Below, piece by piece: positions 45,781-56,276 of a stretch of DNA of 64,000 bases. Position 1 is the stretch's first letter, and each line of letters starts with the position of its first letter. The DNA lies in NCBI GenBank assembly GCA_028551475.1, contig CM052362.1:3852166-3916165 (forward strand), given 5' to 3'. The notes beneath the pieces were generated by a model. The model worked only from the letters and a program-made list of their open reading frames with translations. It ran no database searches and was not told the origin of the DNA. Source of the stretch: Casuarina equisetifolia (lineage: Eukaryota > Streptophyta > Magnoliopsida > Fagales > Casuarinaceae). The position numbers were made by a program, and so were the translations under genes.

Positions 45781-47383
45781 TACTTTGCTTTGTCAACAGA
45801 CTCAAAAGCTCTATATGACCAAGAACACACTCTAGACACCTATGCCAAAAATGCAAACCAACTTAAATCTCAGGTCTTCTATTTTCTTCTCACGTTTTTT
45901 GTGCCGACAAGGGAATAATTAAGCCAAAGTTCGTGGTGTTCTTATCCCCACCTTATGTCTTTGCATCCAAAGCCATTGTCTTAGGTCCCATCCAATTCGT
46001 TCACGGTCTCACCAAGCGCGTGTAGTACCGGATACACTGCAATTTTAGAACATGTTGGGTAGTTTTTAGTTTGTTGCACAAATGCTTTTCCGGACTTAGA
46101 AGCAAATGGACTCTCCATTTTGTACAAATATAGATTTTGTTTATTTAAATCTATGTAAAAGATAAGAGTTTTATATTAAAAATTAAGATCTCTAAAATTA
46201 AATATAAATTAAAAGAGAATTCTTCAACTTTTAAATTAATTTTTATATTAAATTTTAAATATTTTAACTCTATATTAAAATTTAAGTTAAATATATTCTT
46301 TTAAAACACAAGACAAAAGTCAATACAAACAGTTACTGTTGTTCCCCAGTAATGTGATTGCTTCGTAATTTAGTTGAAGCGCACGCGCTCTAAGGTTCAT
46401 GAGGCTGCAACTGCACACTATTAGGAATACAGCGGATTCCATTTGCTCCCCCGTCATTTTTGTGGGTGCCAGTCTCCGGTGTCGATGCCGTACAAACCGT
46501 ACAGATGACTTTGGTCTCTTGACGCTCCCACCAAGCGCGTGTACACCAGATACACTACTATTTTAAAGCATAATCTGTTCTGCAAATGCTATTCGAGACT
46601 TGGAAGTCAATTGGCTTTCCATTTGGTATGGGTATGTATTTTTTGTACATAAAACTACTAAAATTGCAATTTATTTTTCTTCCCTAGATCCATATTTTGT
46701 TATTAAAAAAAAAAAAGTGTCAAGCTTGTCGTTTTCTGCTTAGTTGTTCCCGTTTAAACATAGGTAAGGTGGGCATGCACACACAGTAATTGTTGAACCC
46801 TAATAATATGGTAGCTACGTGGTTAAGTTGAAGCCCACGCGCCGACTCGAAATTCGGGACATGATGCGTTCCGTTTATCATGGCGTGCATAGATTTTCTG
46901 TGCCGCTTTCGCTGAGGAAACTGAAATCAGATCCAAGAATCGAAGGTATGCGTCTTCTTTTCTTGGGTTCGCATTTGTAGAAGGATTCAGAACCGACAAA
47001 ACGCCAAAAAAAATTATTCCCAATCGTGATACACGATGATGACATAAAGTGTCTAATTTATCAAACTTAAAATATTATATCTTTCATTTCATTAAAATTC
47101 TACAAGACTAGAGTATTAATTTTTCAAACCTTACTCAACAGATAATCTTTTTAAGACCAAAGTAATCTTTTTAGTAATTAGGTGTACTTCGGATTCCAAA
47201 TTGCTTGATTGAAACTAATGAAAAAGACTCATCTCCTTCTTTAAAAAAAAAAAAAAAAAGAAAGGTGAAAATCCAAGAGGATTTACCCATTTTCCCAAAA
47301 GAAAATTATCCTTTTACTTAAGGAATTTCAGCATGTTCTCCGAGTTGTCTCTCTGCCGGAAGAACTTCCACAGATAATCAGAC
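45781..47383. other. RPW8 upstream region (unit B); no gene
   Basis: Matches 21.07-22.87 kb of unit A with several deletions. AT-rich at 46.13-46.32 kb. No supported gene. Confidence 0.5.
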
Positions 47384-48004
47384 ATGGAAACAGTAGGCTT
47401 ACTTCCAGGTTCTTCATGTCCTCTATATTATAATCATCTCAGACTCCCAACTAGAACACAAATCACACCAAAATCGCAGCTGAATTCCCTCCAGAACGGC
47501 GCCTTTCCCCATGAAGGGAGAAAGGGTGAGCCTGAGGCCGCCATAACAACCATGTCAGAGATACTGAACTCATCAAGAGCCCACAACCTGGACCTCCTGC
47601 TCCAAACTCTAGGACCCCTTTTCAGAATCACAGCCAAGAGCTTGGAGACCCAGAACGAGCTTGGGAAGACCAAGGGGCTGATAAGGGTCTGGCTGAGAGG
47701 GAGGATTCTCCACTTGGAGTCGACCAGATTGAAGAGAGAGACACTGAGCATGGAGAAATTAATCTTTGGTATCGGTCTGTTCATCGGAGATGTAGCCGTC
47801 AGATATGGATATGATTGCTATTGCAGGACGGTTGAGTTACTGGCTATTGATGACTCTGATCCTTACCATTTTAAGGTTCTTGTCTTTCTTACTATCTTTA
47901 TCTTATCCATATTTTCTTCTGTCAATCCAAAATTTGAAACAATAAATGATAAGACTGGTAAAAAAAGTTATGGTTTTTATCATTTTAAAACCTTGAGATT
48001 ATAA
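47384..48004 (+). CDS. GNAT-like gene fragment (unit B, open first exon)
   Basis: An open frame from ATG at 47384. The coding-like part covers residues 1-164 up to 47875, where AAG is followed by GTTCTTG, a plausible splice donor in phase 0; the remaining 40 residues are probably read-through into intron. It contains [16 protein letters not shown], then [15 protein letters not shown] and [12 protein letters not shown]. From memory this matches a plant GNAT-superfamily acyltransferase family; the catalytic core would continue in exons that are absent here, replaced by an L37a fragment. The start could be part of a transit peptide. A truncated gene or chimeric pseudogene, more intact than its partner in unit A. 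Confidence 0.5.
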   Translation: METVGLLPGSSCPLYYNHLRLPTRTQITPKSQLNSLQNGAFPHEGRKGEPEAAITTMSEILNSSRAHNLDLLLQTLGPLFRITAKSLETQNELGKTKGLIRVWLRGRILHLESTRLKRETLSMEKLIFGIGLFIGDVAVRYGYDCYCRTVELLAIDDSDPYHFKVLVFLTIFILSIFSSVNPKFETINDKTGKKSYGFYHFKTLRL

Positions 48005-48176
48005 ATACTTGTGCGAGTTTTGTAGGAAGTATGCAGCGAAGAGGAAGGCCGTTGGAATCTGTGGTTGCAAGGAATGTGGAAAGGCGAAAGTAGGAGGTGC
48101 ATACACATTGAACACTGCAAGTGTTGTTACTCTTAGGAGCACCATCCGTAGGCTGAGGGAGCAGACCCAGAGTTGA
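48003..48176 (+). pseudogene. RPL37A: Ribosomal protein eL43 (L37a) C-terminal fragment (unit B)
   Basis: Same 56-codon C-terminal segment as in unit A, ending at TGA 48174-48176. This copy keeps the family's Arg in [14 protein letters not shown]. The C4 zinc-ribbon cysteines are present and the N-terminal third is missing. Its frame is open, so it could serve as the last exon of something, but splicing from the GNAT-like donor to the nearest TTTTGTAG acceptor would be out of frame. Confidence 0.85.
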
Positions 48177-49240
48177 AATCACATGTTTTCTTGTTTGATT
48201 TGATGTTAGCAATCTCAATTAAGTTGGTGAAAGATATTGAGATACAGAGTATTATTTTTATTGAAGTACTTGTGAATATTGAAATTTTGCACATCATTCA
48301 TATGAAATTAGTTATTTTAGGTCTGTATATGTAAAGATTTGCCCTTAGATTATTTGAGCAAATAGGAGACCCTTGTTGTTTCTCAAAGAAAAATTTATCT
48401 TGTAAAGAGAAATTATCCAGGTCTGTATTTTCAATTTTTACCCTGCAAATTCAGATTGCATATTATGCAAAATAAATAAGGGACCCTTTGGCTTGTTGCT
48501 AAAGGAGGTGGACTTAGGTACACAAGTTGGTTTGAAACACATAAAAAACGAGTTCTATGATAAAACTATTATAATTAACTTTAAGTCATATGTAAGCTAG
48601 ATTCTTGAAATCTAGTTCTTGAAGTCACAAAAAACTTGTAATTTTCTGTACAAAACACAAACATTTTGAGAAGGGATTTTGATCCATACCACACCAACAA
48701 TTTAGAACCTTAAATTCAAATAACTAGTTGCTCCAACTGGTGGATTTCCTCCTCCTAACTTTGGAACTCAAACTCTCCATGATTCTTGTGATCAAATAGT
48801 TTATCCAAAATGTCCTTTAAGATATTCTCCTTAAATATGCACATCCAAATATAATGTAATTAGAAAGCCGCCACAAAAGGCACAGTTCATGTCTAATAAC
48901 GGTTCCAAAAAAGATAGATATGATGGTCAAGCAGTAAGAAAGTAAGTCTCAAGTTTTGGAACAATGCCATCAGTTATACAAATGTGAAAATTGGTTTTTC
49001 CTTTTGTTTCTTTTGCTCCTTTTCATCACAAAAGTCATAAGAAATGTTACAGAGGATCCTTTTCCTTTATATAAGCTATCCTTCCCATAACATGTCCGTG
49101 AAGGTTAGCAATAACTCGAGGACTACAAAGCAAACTTACAGACATTTACAGTCCTAAAGACCCTCCCAGATGCCTAAACTCAGAACTACAAATTGTTCTA
49201 CCGAACCCTGCAAAATGACTCCTACTTCAACTTGCCCATC
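48177..49240. other. Unit B flank; empty site of the Sirevirus
   Basis: Collinear with 23.67-24.13 and then 32.33-33.03 kb. The point near 48640 is where unit A carries the Sirevirus; here the sequence runs through uninterrupted with one copy of the flanking repeat (48541-48645). A degenerate minus-strand coding-like fragment lies at about 48714-48850. Confidence 0.7.
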
Positions 49241-49846
49241 CTAGCAAACATTGTCATCAACTTGGTCTTCCGGCATCCCCTGGAAGCAGTCTGTGGAAGC
49301 ATCGAGACCTCTTTCTTGAGCAACTGCATCTTCAACTTCTCCATGTGTACATGGAGGAATTGGGAAAAAGAACCTACCATTCCTCATGCCTAAATTTACG
49401 ATCTTAGACATTTCATTCACAGTAGTTTGTATATCCCTCAAGACGGCCAAAGCCTCCGCCCCATTCCTTGCATTAAATGGTTGAAAATCAACCTGAAAAA
49501 ACCTCTTAATGTCCTCATCCAACTCGCGGAGCTTGCTCCCATAATAGGCTTTCATGCAACAATTCCACCAATTGACTTCTGAGCACTTTCTAACGAGCTT
49601 GGTACCCTCCTCCATTTTTTGTATCAAGCCCCTTGTTTCGTCTTCTGAGTGACCCGCTGCTATGTTTAACTGTCTCATCTGCTCAACCAATGACTGCCAA
49701 AAATCTAGCGTGGATTCGAGGCGTTTGAGAAGGGGTTTGAACATACAAGCTTTCCTTACGGCACTTTTAACTGTTTGATACAAATCTGAAAATGCCGATC
49801 CAAATGGTGCCCCCAAAGCAGCCCCACCAGCCAATGTTTCTGCCAT
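49241..49846 (-). CDS. RPW8-domain protein (copy R9, open)
   Basis: The frame is open from 49870; I choose the ATG at 49846 because it aligns with the starts of the other copies (MAETLAGGAALGAPFGSAF). It gives 201 residues: hydrophobic Gly/Ala N-terminus (1-25), VRKACMFKPLLKRLESTLDF, SLVEQMRQLN, the EDETRGLIQKMEEG stretch, VNWWNCCMKAYYGSKL, DIKRFFQVDFQPFNARNG, then a helix up to MSKIVNLG and a tail GLDASTDCF...DNVC. RPW8-type helical-bundle protein with likely membrane association and a defence role. Cys replaces Tyr in the NWWNY-type motif of some copies. No NB-ARC follows on the minus strand. It could be functional or an exon of a lost NLR. Confidence 0.75.
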   Translation of the reverse strand: MAETLAGGAALGAPFGSAFSDLYQTVKSAVRKACMFKPLLKRLESTLDFWQSLVEQMRQLNIAAGHSEDETRGLIQKMEEGTKLVRKCSEVNWWNCCMKAYYGSKLRELDEDIKRFFQVDFQPFNARNGAEALAVLRDIQTTVNEMSKIVNLGMRNGRFFFPIPPCTHGEVEDAVAQERGLDASTDCFQGMPEDQVDDNVC

Positions 49847-50309
49847 TACTTTGCTTCGCAACAAACCCAAAAGGAGAACATCAGGGGGAAAGAAAAGCTA
49901 TACATGCAGTATCTTTGTAACATAAGGAGACAAGAACACACACTGCAGACTTCTATGCCAAAAATGGAAGCCAACTAATACCTCAAATCTTCTATTTCTT
50001 GTCACCTTTTTGCGCCGATGAGCGAGTAACACAAAATATAAACAAGAACAATAGGAGATAGCAGGAAATAAAGAAAAAGGAATAAAGCACATTAGTAAAT
50101 TGATTCATATTGCTCCGCAATGAAGCATTTATACACGCGGAACTCCAATTTGGTAAGAATTTGATAGTGGTACGACCAATTCCCTCGAGCCAACTCAACG
50201 GAACCATGCATTTTTGTTTGCCTTTTAGTGAAGTAGCATCTAAGCTTCACCGTCTTGTCTTTTGACCGAAGGAAACTGACATGAAATTTAAGGGTTCGGA
50301 TCAAAAAAT
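49847..50309. other. Upstream region of RPW8 copy R9
   Basis: Promoter-side DNA, partner of 33.57-34.04 kb. Minus ORFs here are not preserved between the two units and are not supported. Confidence 0.5.
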
Positions 50310-50503
50310 TGTTCCCCACTGTTACTGGTTATGTTTAATTATCTTATCTGTTCAAACGAATGACGGCTAAGGATCTAGCGTGGATTCGAGGCGTTTGAAA
50401 GAATCTAGCTTTCTTGACTGCACTTTTAACTGTTTTATACAATTTATAAAAATGACGATTCAGAAGTTTCTCCCAGAGTAGCCCGACCAACCGATGCTCC
50501 TGC
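50310..50503 (-). pseudogene. RPW8 N-terminal remnant R10
   Basis: Partner of R6. N-terminal coding part only, with CTG-like sequence (minus CAG/CAGG context) replacing the start codon and frame-breaking indels. No C-terminal part remains. Confidence 0.65.
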
Positions 50504-52017
50504 TGTTACTTTGCTTCGTCAACAAACACAAAGTAGAGAATAAGAGGGAAAGAAAAGCTCAATCAACACACTGCGGACACCTGTGCTAAAAATGGAATCT
50601 TGCTTATATCTCATATCTTCTAGCAAGAACAATCAAAGATAGCAAGAAATAGAACCAGATACACTACGATTTTAGAGGATATTGTGAAGTTTTTAGTCTG
50701 TTCTGCAAAAGCTACTCCGGACTTAGAAGTAAATTGACTCTTTATTTTGTGTGGATATGGATTCTGCGAGCATAAGTCCTCTGGAAGGTCTAGTCTAACC
50801 CATGGACGTGATGAAGGGGCCAATGATGAGAACGGTGATAAAAAAAACATTTGGGGCTTAACAAAAGGCCAATGTTAGAAAGCATTTTCCTTTTGAGGCT
50901 ATGCTACTTGAACCCTTTTGCCATGTCAGGGGCATGGGTTGGGGTTCATCTTAAGTTATCTTGTTAGGATCAAAACAACACACATGAGCACAAAGAAAGG
51001 CAATCTTCATAGAATAATATAGGTGATTCTAGTAACAAATTTTCTACACCTAATAATTGGGTGCAATAAAATTTAGGATTTTTTCTTTTTCTCCACTAAT
51101 TTTATTTTTCAAAAATTTCTTGTGTTTTCTTTTGGTTTAATCACAACCGTGAAATATATTATAAAATCAATAGACAACGCGAAATTGCATGATTTTACAA
51201 TAAAAGAAAATATGTAAGAATATCTTTGAAGAATAAATGATTGTTAAAAGCTAACTTCAGAACAATAAACAGAGCAAAAGTAGTTGCATCATTGAAGTAC
51301 TAAAATTTCTTTTGGAATATATTTGAAAAAAGTGCTTATGTAATTAAGTTTATAGTTCTTGTAATAACACATCATTGAAAAAAAAAAAGTTGAACGAATG
51401 AAGAAGGCATTACCTTCAAGGTATAAATCATACACTTTACATGTTTTAGTAGATACTGGAACTACAATTTGTAGCAAATAAAATTTCTATTTGTCAAATT
51501 AATAACAAAAGGAACATCAAAATGTGTATTGAAATAAATATCAAATACCCCATTGAAAAATATGGGACCAAATGGTAGGCTCTAAACATCTTAATGAACA
51601 CGAACAACTCATAGTTCTTGTAAAAAATGTGGAATATATCCATGCTTAAACTTTCTTTTTTCTAAAAAAGAAAAGTGTCTAACTTTGACCAACATTTACT
51701 TAAGTAAAAGTCATTCTTTTCTCTTTTTATTGAGTATACCTAAAGGTATTGGGTTAGGGCTTTACATAAAGTACCTATATTTAATATATATTTTTTGTGA
51801 AAATTATGTATCCTTTTTTTTAATTCTTATAAATTAAAATCAGCTAAAAAACCTGAATTATTTGAAAATTTGGAGTTCATAATTTCATATATATGGCAAA
51901 CAATGAGGATAAGATTAGAGATTAGAGGGGGCAGAATCAAATGCGGGAGCCTTAACAGATGGTTAATCATGCGGTCAGGATCACGTCTGATTGTGTAGGG
52001 ATCTTTCATTTCATTGT

Positions 52018-52044
52018 TATTTATTTATTTATTTATTTATTTAG
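52018..52044. repeat. TTTA microsatellite
   Basis: About six TTTA/TTAT units in a row; unit A has a shorter run near 35857. Confidence 0.8.
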
Positions 52045-52132
52045 AATATCATCTCATTGATCATGTAAGTGATCCCACCTTTTTTCTCATTTCCTAGTGC
52101 TTAGCAAACTTCTTAAAATATCTATATCTATA

Positions 52133-52429
52133 TATATATAAGGTATGACATTGGTTGGGCTTAGTTTGAGTTGGGTCGGGGTTTCTAGACAATTTTTGAG
52201 TGGAAATATGCCAAATTGCACTCTTCTGTCCCTATTTCTTGGGTTTTGCTTAAACCTTTAGTACAACCTTGTGAAGGATGTTGTCGAGGGTCATAATTTG
52301 TATAGGCAATGAGCCAATACAAGAAATTCTGATGAGAAAGAAAAAATTAAAATATAATAATAATTATTTTTCGTTAATTACACTATAATAACACTTTTCC
52401 TAAAAAATAAAAAATACAGTATAGAAGTA

Positions 52430-52474
<45 letters not shown>

Positions 52475-52830
52475 TCATTTAAGGAAGGAAAATAGTGATA
52501 CTAAATTATGTTAACATCTAATTTAAAACATGGGTTGCAGTATTTTTTAATTAATTATTATTTTAAAAAAACTTAGGATTAATAAATCTTTCCAAGCAAA
52601 TTAATAAATTGACTATTAACCTTAATTACGAGTTGATCCAATTGTATACTTTAAAATTGTTGTTTTAAAAAACAAATGGAGTGTAATAAAAAGTGGAATT
52701 GATATTATAAAATACTTCTCGGTTAAGAGTGAAATGCTTTTTTTTTTTTTTAACAATTGTGGACCAAAATTATATTTTTTTTCCTCTAAATATACGAAAT
52801 ATAGTTGAATTTATTGGTCCCCCGGTAAGA
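52133..52830. repeat. Insertion of about 700 bp in DREB2 (B) promoter
   Basis: Unit A passes directly from CTTAAAATAT (35943-35952) to the proximal promoter, whereas unit B has about 700 bp of additional AT-rich DNA here. Its first 140 bp resemble 3640-3920, so it is a repeated sequence. No terminal inverted repeats or coding are clear. Confidence 0.7.
52428..52474. repeat. AAT microsatellite
   Basis: Roughly 15 uninterrupted AAT units within the promoter insertion of DREB2 copy B. Likely to vary in length between cultivars. Confidence 0.95.
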
Positions 52831-52962
52831 ATCATTTGCAACGTGGCAAGCTCTGGGACCTCCAGAGCTCCAGATCATAATTAAAGAATCCCGACTATCC
52901 CGGTCATAATTAAAGTCTTCATCAATACCCAGGCTGGACTTGCCTCGGGTAGCTTTCAAAGG

Positions 52963-53102
52963 ACACGTGGCGGGATCTGGGAGGTCATATCTCCCGATCA
53001 TAATTAAAAGAAATCCCGGAAGTATTAAGAATCTCTCTACCTTCGCTAAATCAAAACTGTATTGCGTTTTCTGTTCCAACCAGCTTTTCTTCTAGAAGCT
53101 TC
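52963..53102 (+). promoter_or_regulatory. ABRE and heat-shock element, DREB2 copy B
   Basis: ACACGTGGC (52963-52971) and TTCTAGAAGCTTC (53090-53102) are identical to the motifs in copy A and at the same distance from the ATG (53180). Proposed input from ABA/bZIP and heat-shock factors, as for DREB2A-type genes; inference from motif and position. Confidence 0.6.
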
Positions 53103-53179
53103 CAAACGCGTTTTCTGAGAGAAAGGCTTTACTAGTTCGTCTGAACTTGCGTATTGATCGTCGGAAATACGTAATCTCG

Positions 53180-55053
53180 ATGGCCGTGTCGTCGGAGGGG
53201 AAGGTGGTCAGGTTGGTTTTTTTTTTTTTTTCGTTTTCTTTATGCGTTTTCATTTTCTCGAATTCATGCTTATGGTTCTGGGATGTTCAATTTGGTTACT
53301 TGTGGGTCTAAATCGGGTTGGGGGTTGGGGTAGACGCGAACCCCCGCCAGACTCCACCGCGGTACAGAACTGTACTCTATTTCCATTACTACTCTGTGTG
53401 GATATGTAGCTTTTATTTAGTATTACTCTGGTTGGTTTATGGGGGGAGGGGGAGCCGAACCCCCGCCAGGCTTCACCGCAATAAGAGCTATACTCTATCT
53501 CCAGTATTAAACTGTTTGGATACGTTGATTTTATTTTGTTTGGTTTTGTTTTTGAATTTTTCTTTCCAACCCCTACTGCAGATTGTAACAGTTTTTTTTT
53601 TTTTTTATCAGGGCAATACCTTATTGTAATTTATTTCGCATATTACTGCCCAAGATAATTGAGCAATGATTGCGGGCAAAGAGCTAACTCGATGTCTCTT
53701 CTTGCAGTATTAATCTGTTTGGATACGTACATTATATTTAGTATTACGCTGGTTGGTTTATGGGGGGAGTGGGATTTTTTCTTCCAACCTTTACTGCAGA
53801 TTCCAACTGTTCTTTTATCAGGGCAATACTGTATTGTAATTTATTTTGCATTTTACTGCCCAACATAATCAAGCAATGATTGTGGAAAAAGTGCTGACAC
53901 GATGTCTCTTCTTGCAGCATTTATCTGTTTGGATACGTAGATTATATTTAGTATTACTCTGTTTAGTATTACTCCGGTTGGTTTACTGGGGGATTGAGTG
54001 GGAGTCCCCCCATGCTCTGCTGCAATACAGAACTATACTGTATTTTCAGTATTGCACTATTTGGATATGTAGCTTTTATTTATTATTACTCTGTTTAGTA
54101 TTACTCTGGTTGGTTTATGGGGGGAGTGGAATTTTTACTTCCAACCCTTACTGCAGATTCTGACTCTTTTTTTAGTCAGGGCAATGCTTTATTGTAATTT
54201 ATTTTGCATTTTACTGCCCAAGATAATTAAGCAATAATTGTGGACAAAGTGCTGACTCGATGTCTCTTCTTGCAGGAAGAGGAAGTCACGGAATGGAGAA
54301 GACACAACTCTATTAGTGGCTGAGACCCTTTCCAAGTGGAAGGAGCATAATGCTCGGCTTGAAGCTTGCAATAATGAGGGTGAACCAGTTCGTAAAGCTC
54401 CAGCCGTGGGGTCAAAGAAGGGATGTATGAAAGGAAAGGGAGGGCCTGAGAACTGGTTATGTAAGTATAGAGGTGTTAGGCAAAGGACATGGGGGAATTG
54501 GGTTGCAGAAATCCGCGAGCCAAAAGGGAAAAGGCTCTGGCTTGGTACTTTTGCAGATGCAATTGAAGCCGCCTTTTCCTATGATGAAGCTGCGCGAGCA
54601 ATTTATGGCCCTCGTGCCCGCCTCAACTTCCCAGATTGCTCCCCCTCAACCAGCTATTTGGCAGCAACACCACAAGGTTCTGATTCTACAACCACATCAA
54701 TCCAGTCTGAAGTGTATGTAGCTGAGAGTGAAAGTATGATTCCTGCTTCCCACAACTTAAGAGACCAGGACAAGAGAGCTGAATTGGGTGTTGATGTTTC
54801 ACATGCTCAAGTCACGGAAGCTGCCATCCCAAGCAATATACCCCAGCCAGAAGCAAATCCTGAATTGTCTAACACCAGAAGTGATTCTACTAGCGTTGCA
54901 AACTGTGTTTGGCATGGACAAGAGTTTTCCATGGATGAAATGTTTGATTTGGATGAGTTTATTGCACTCTTGAACAGCAGTCCTGAGAGCAATATGGAAT
55001 CTGTGCTGGGTTTCGGTTGTGATAATTGTCAACCTTGGTTCCCTTTCAACTAG
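53180..55053 (+). CDS. DREB2: DREB2-type AP2/ERF transcription factor, copy B
   Basis: Exon 1 is 53180-53211 and exon 2 54276-55053, with a 1,064-bp GT-AG intron. The 269-residue product has the same architecture as copy [11 protein letters not shown]-terminal basic signature, [15 protein letters not shown]2 domain with Val14/Glu19 DREB determinants, Ser/Thr-rich linker and acidic [10 protein letters not shown] segment. I count five residue differences, all after the AP2 domain: Val to Gly, Pro to His, Gln to Glu, Cys to Phe, Ser to Pro. The DNA-binding domain is unchanged, so target choice should be the same; divergence is expected in regulation. Nuclear transcription factor of drought and heat response. 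Confidence 0.9.
53212..54275 (+). other. DREB2 (B) intron with expanded acceptor repeats
   Basis: Holds the same repeat family as copy A but with one more module. Acceptor-like GATGTCTCTTCTTGCAG occurs three times, with AG at 53706-53707, 53916-53917 and the real site 54274-54275. Each is preceded by similar branch-region sequence (CCAAGATAATTGAGCAATGATTG type) and followed by a TTTGGATACGTA phrase. Confidence 0.8.
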
Positions 55054-56276
55054 TGCACAAAGCCATTTGATTTGTCATGGCAGTGGCAGCAGACATCTTC
55101 TGAAGTTGATAGCTTTTAGTAAATAGATAATGCAGAATATTAGATTAGTAGATTAGCAAATTAATGTATAGCTTGGTTGTGGATTTATATTCCACATTTT
55201 GAGTGAGCTCATTCTTTGAAGAGCTAGATGTCTAGACCTAATGTTCTTTTTAGCCGGTTGAGATGATTCTTCATAAGTTCTAGATTTTGGGAATTGACCT
55301 CTTCTATACTTTGACATTATACCATTTTTTGGTGTCTCCTGTTCAATTGATGATCCATCCAATTTTGGTTATGCATGATTTGTATTAAGAACCTTTCCTG
55401 TGTCTCCTCTTCCTGCTTCCTTTCTGTTTTGGTTTAAGTTTATATAGACATTCCAGCCCATTATAAAGTCAAGGAGGTGTAATCAAAATGCTGTGTGAAA
55501 TAGAAAAATCTTAATAACTCTTGGTATGACATTTTATGAATAACTTTTCATGGTTCTTAGTATAAACTGCTTCTCTATCTCCAAAGCAACCTAAATTTAA
55601 AAGTTGAAGACTTCATCCTCAAGAGTGTTTCATGGACCTTGGTTCATTTCTAGAGGACCAAAGGATCCCTATTGCTGGCCGCATTGATATGTGGTTAGAA
55701 TTACACGAACTAGATGAAACGTGGTATCCATGCCATTGCCAACCTGCATGAACTTGCCATCCAGAATGTGGCCATCATGTAGACAAAAGGTATTGTTGCT
55801 TTGTATTTGTATCATGCGATTTCCCACTAGGCTGATTTCTTTATACATTCTCTGCTAATCATTGAGTTTTAATTTGCGGTTGGGTGTTACCAGGACCAAT
55901 ATATTTTATCACTTCCTACAGCTGGATGAGCTTTAAATTTAAGTGGGAATATGTTATGGTTCATTAGAAGTGTTGAGAGCCAAAGCAATATTTGCCATAT
56001 GAGCCTATGGATCTCCATGTGTAAGGCCTATTACGAGAGAGAAACAGAACAAAGGACATGCTATACCAACTGGAACTCACAGAGGATTTCCTTTTCGTTC
56101 TTATGCTGTAAGAACATGCTATTACGAGTGCAGTTTGTCTCTATCTTATGCTGGTGGGTATCTGTGTGGAATGCCTAACATTTGCTTTTCCTATACTGCT
56201 ACACAGGTACTTCTTTATGCTGTGCTGCTACATTGCTACACTCTTCCATGTATGTTGCTTTTCGTATGTTTGTGCT
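55054..56276 (+). other. DREB2 (B) 3' UTR and shared flank
   Basis: Collinear with 38.0-39.22 kb. Likely 3' UTR at the beginning; no additional gene supported. Confidence 0.6.

Larger units (their letters stand above)
50504..53179. other. RPW8 R10 upstream DNA and DREB2 (B) 5' flank
   Basis: Collinear with 34.24-36.32 kb except for the extra block at about 52.13-52.83 kb. AT-rich and without supported genes to 52.8 kb; the last 350 bp are the conserved DREB2 promoter and 5' UTR. Confidence 0.6.
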
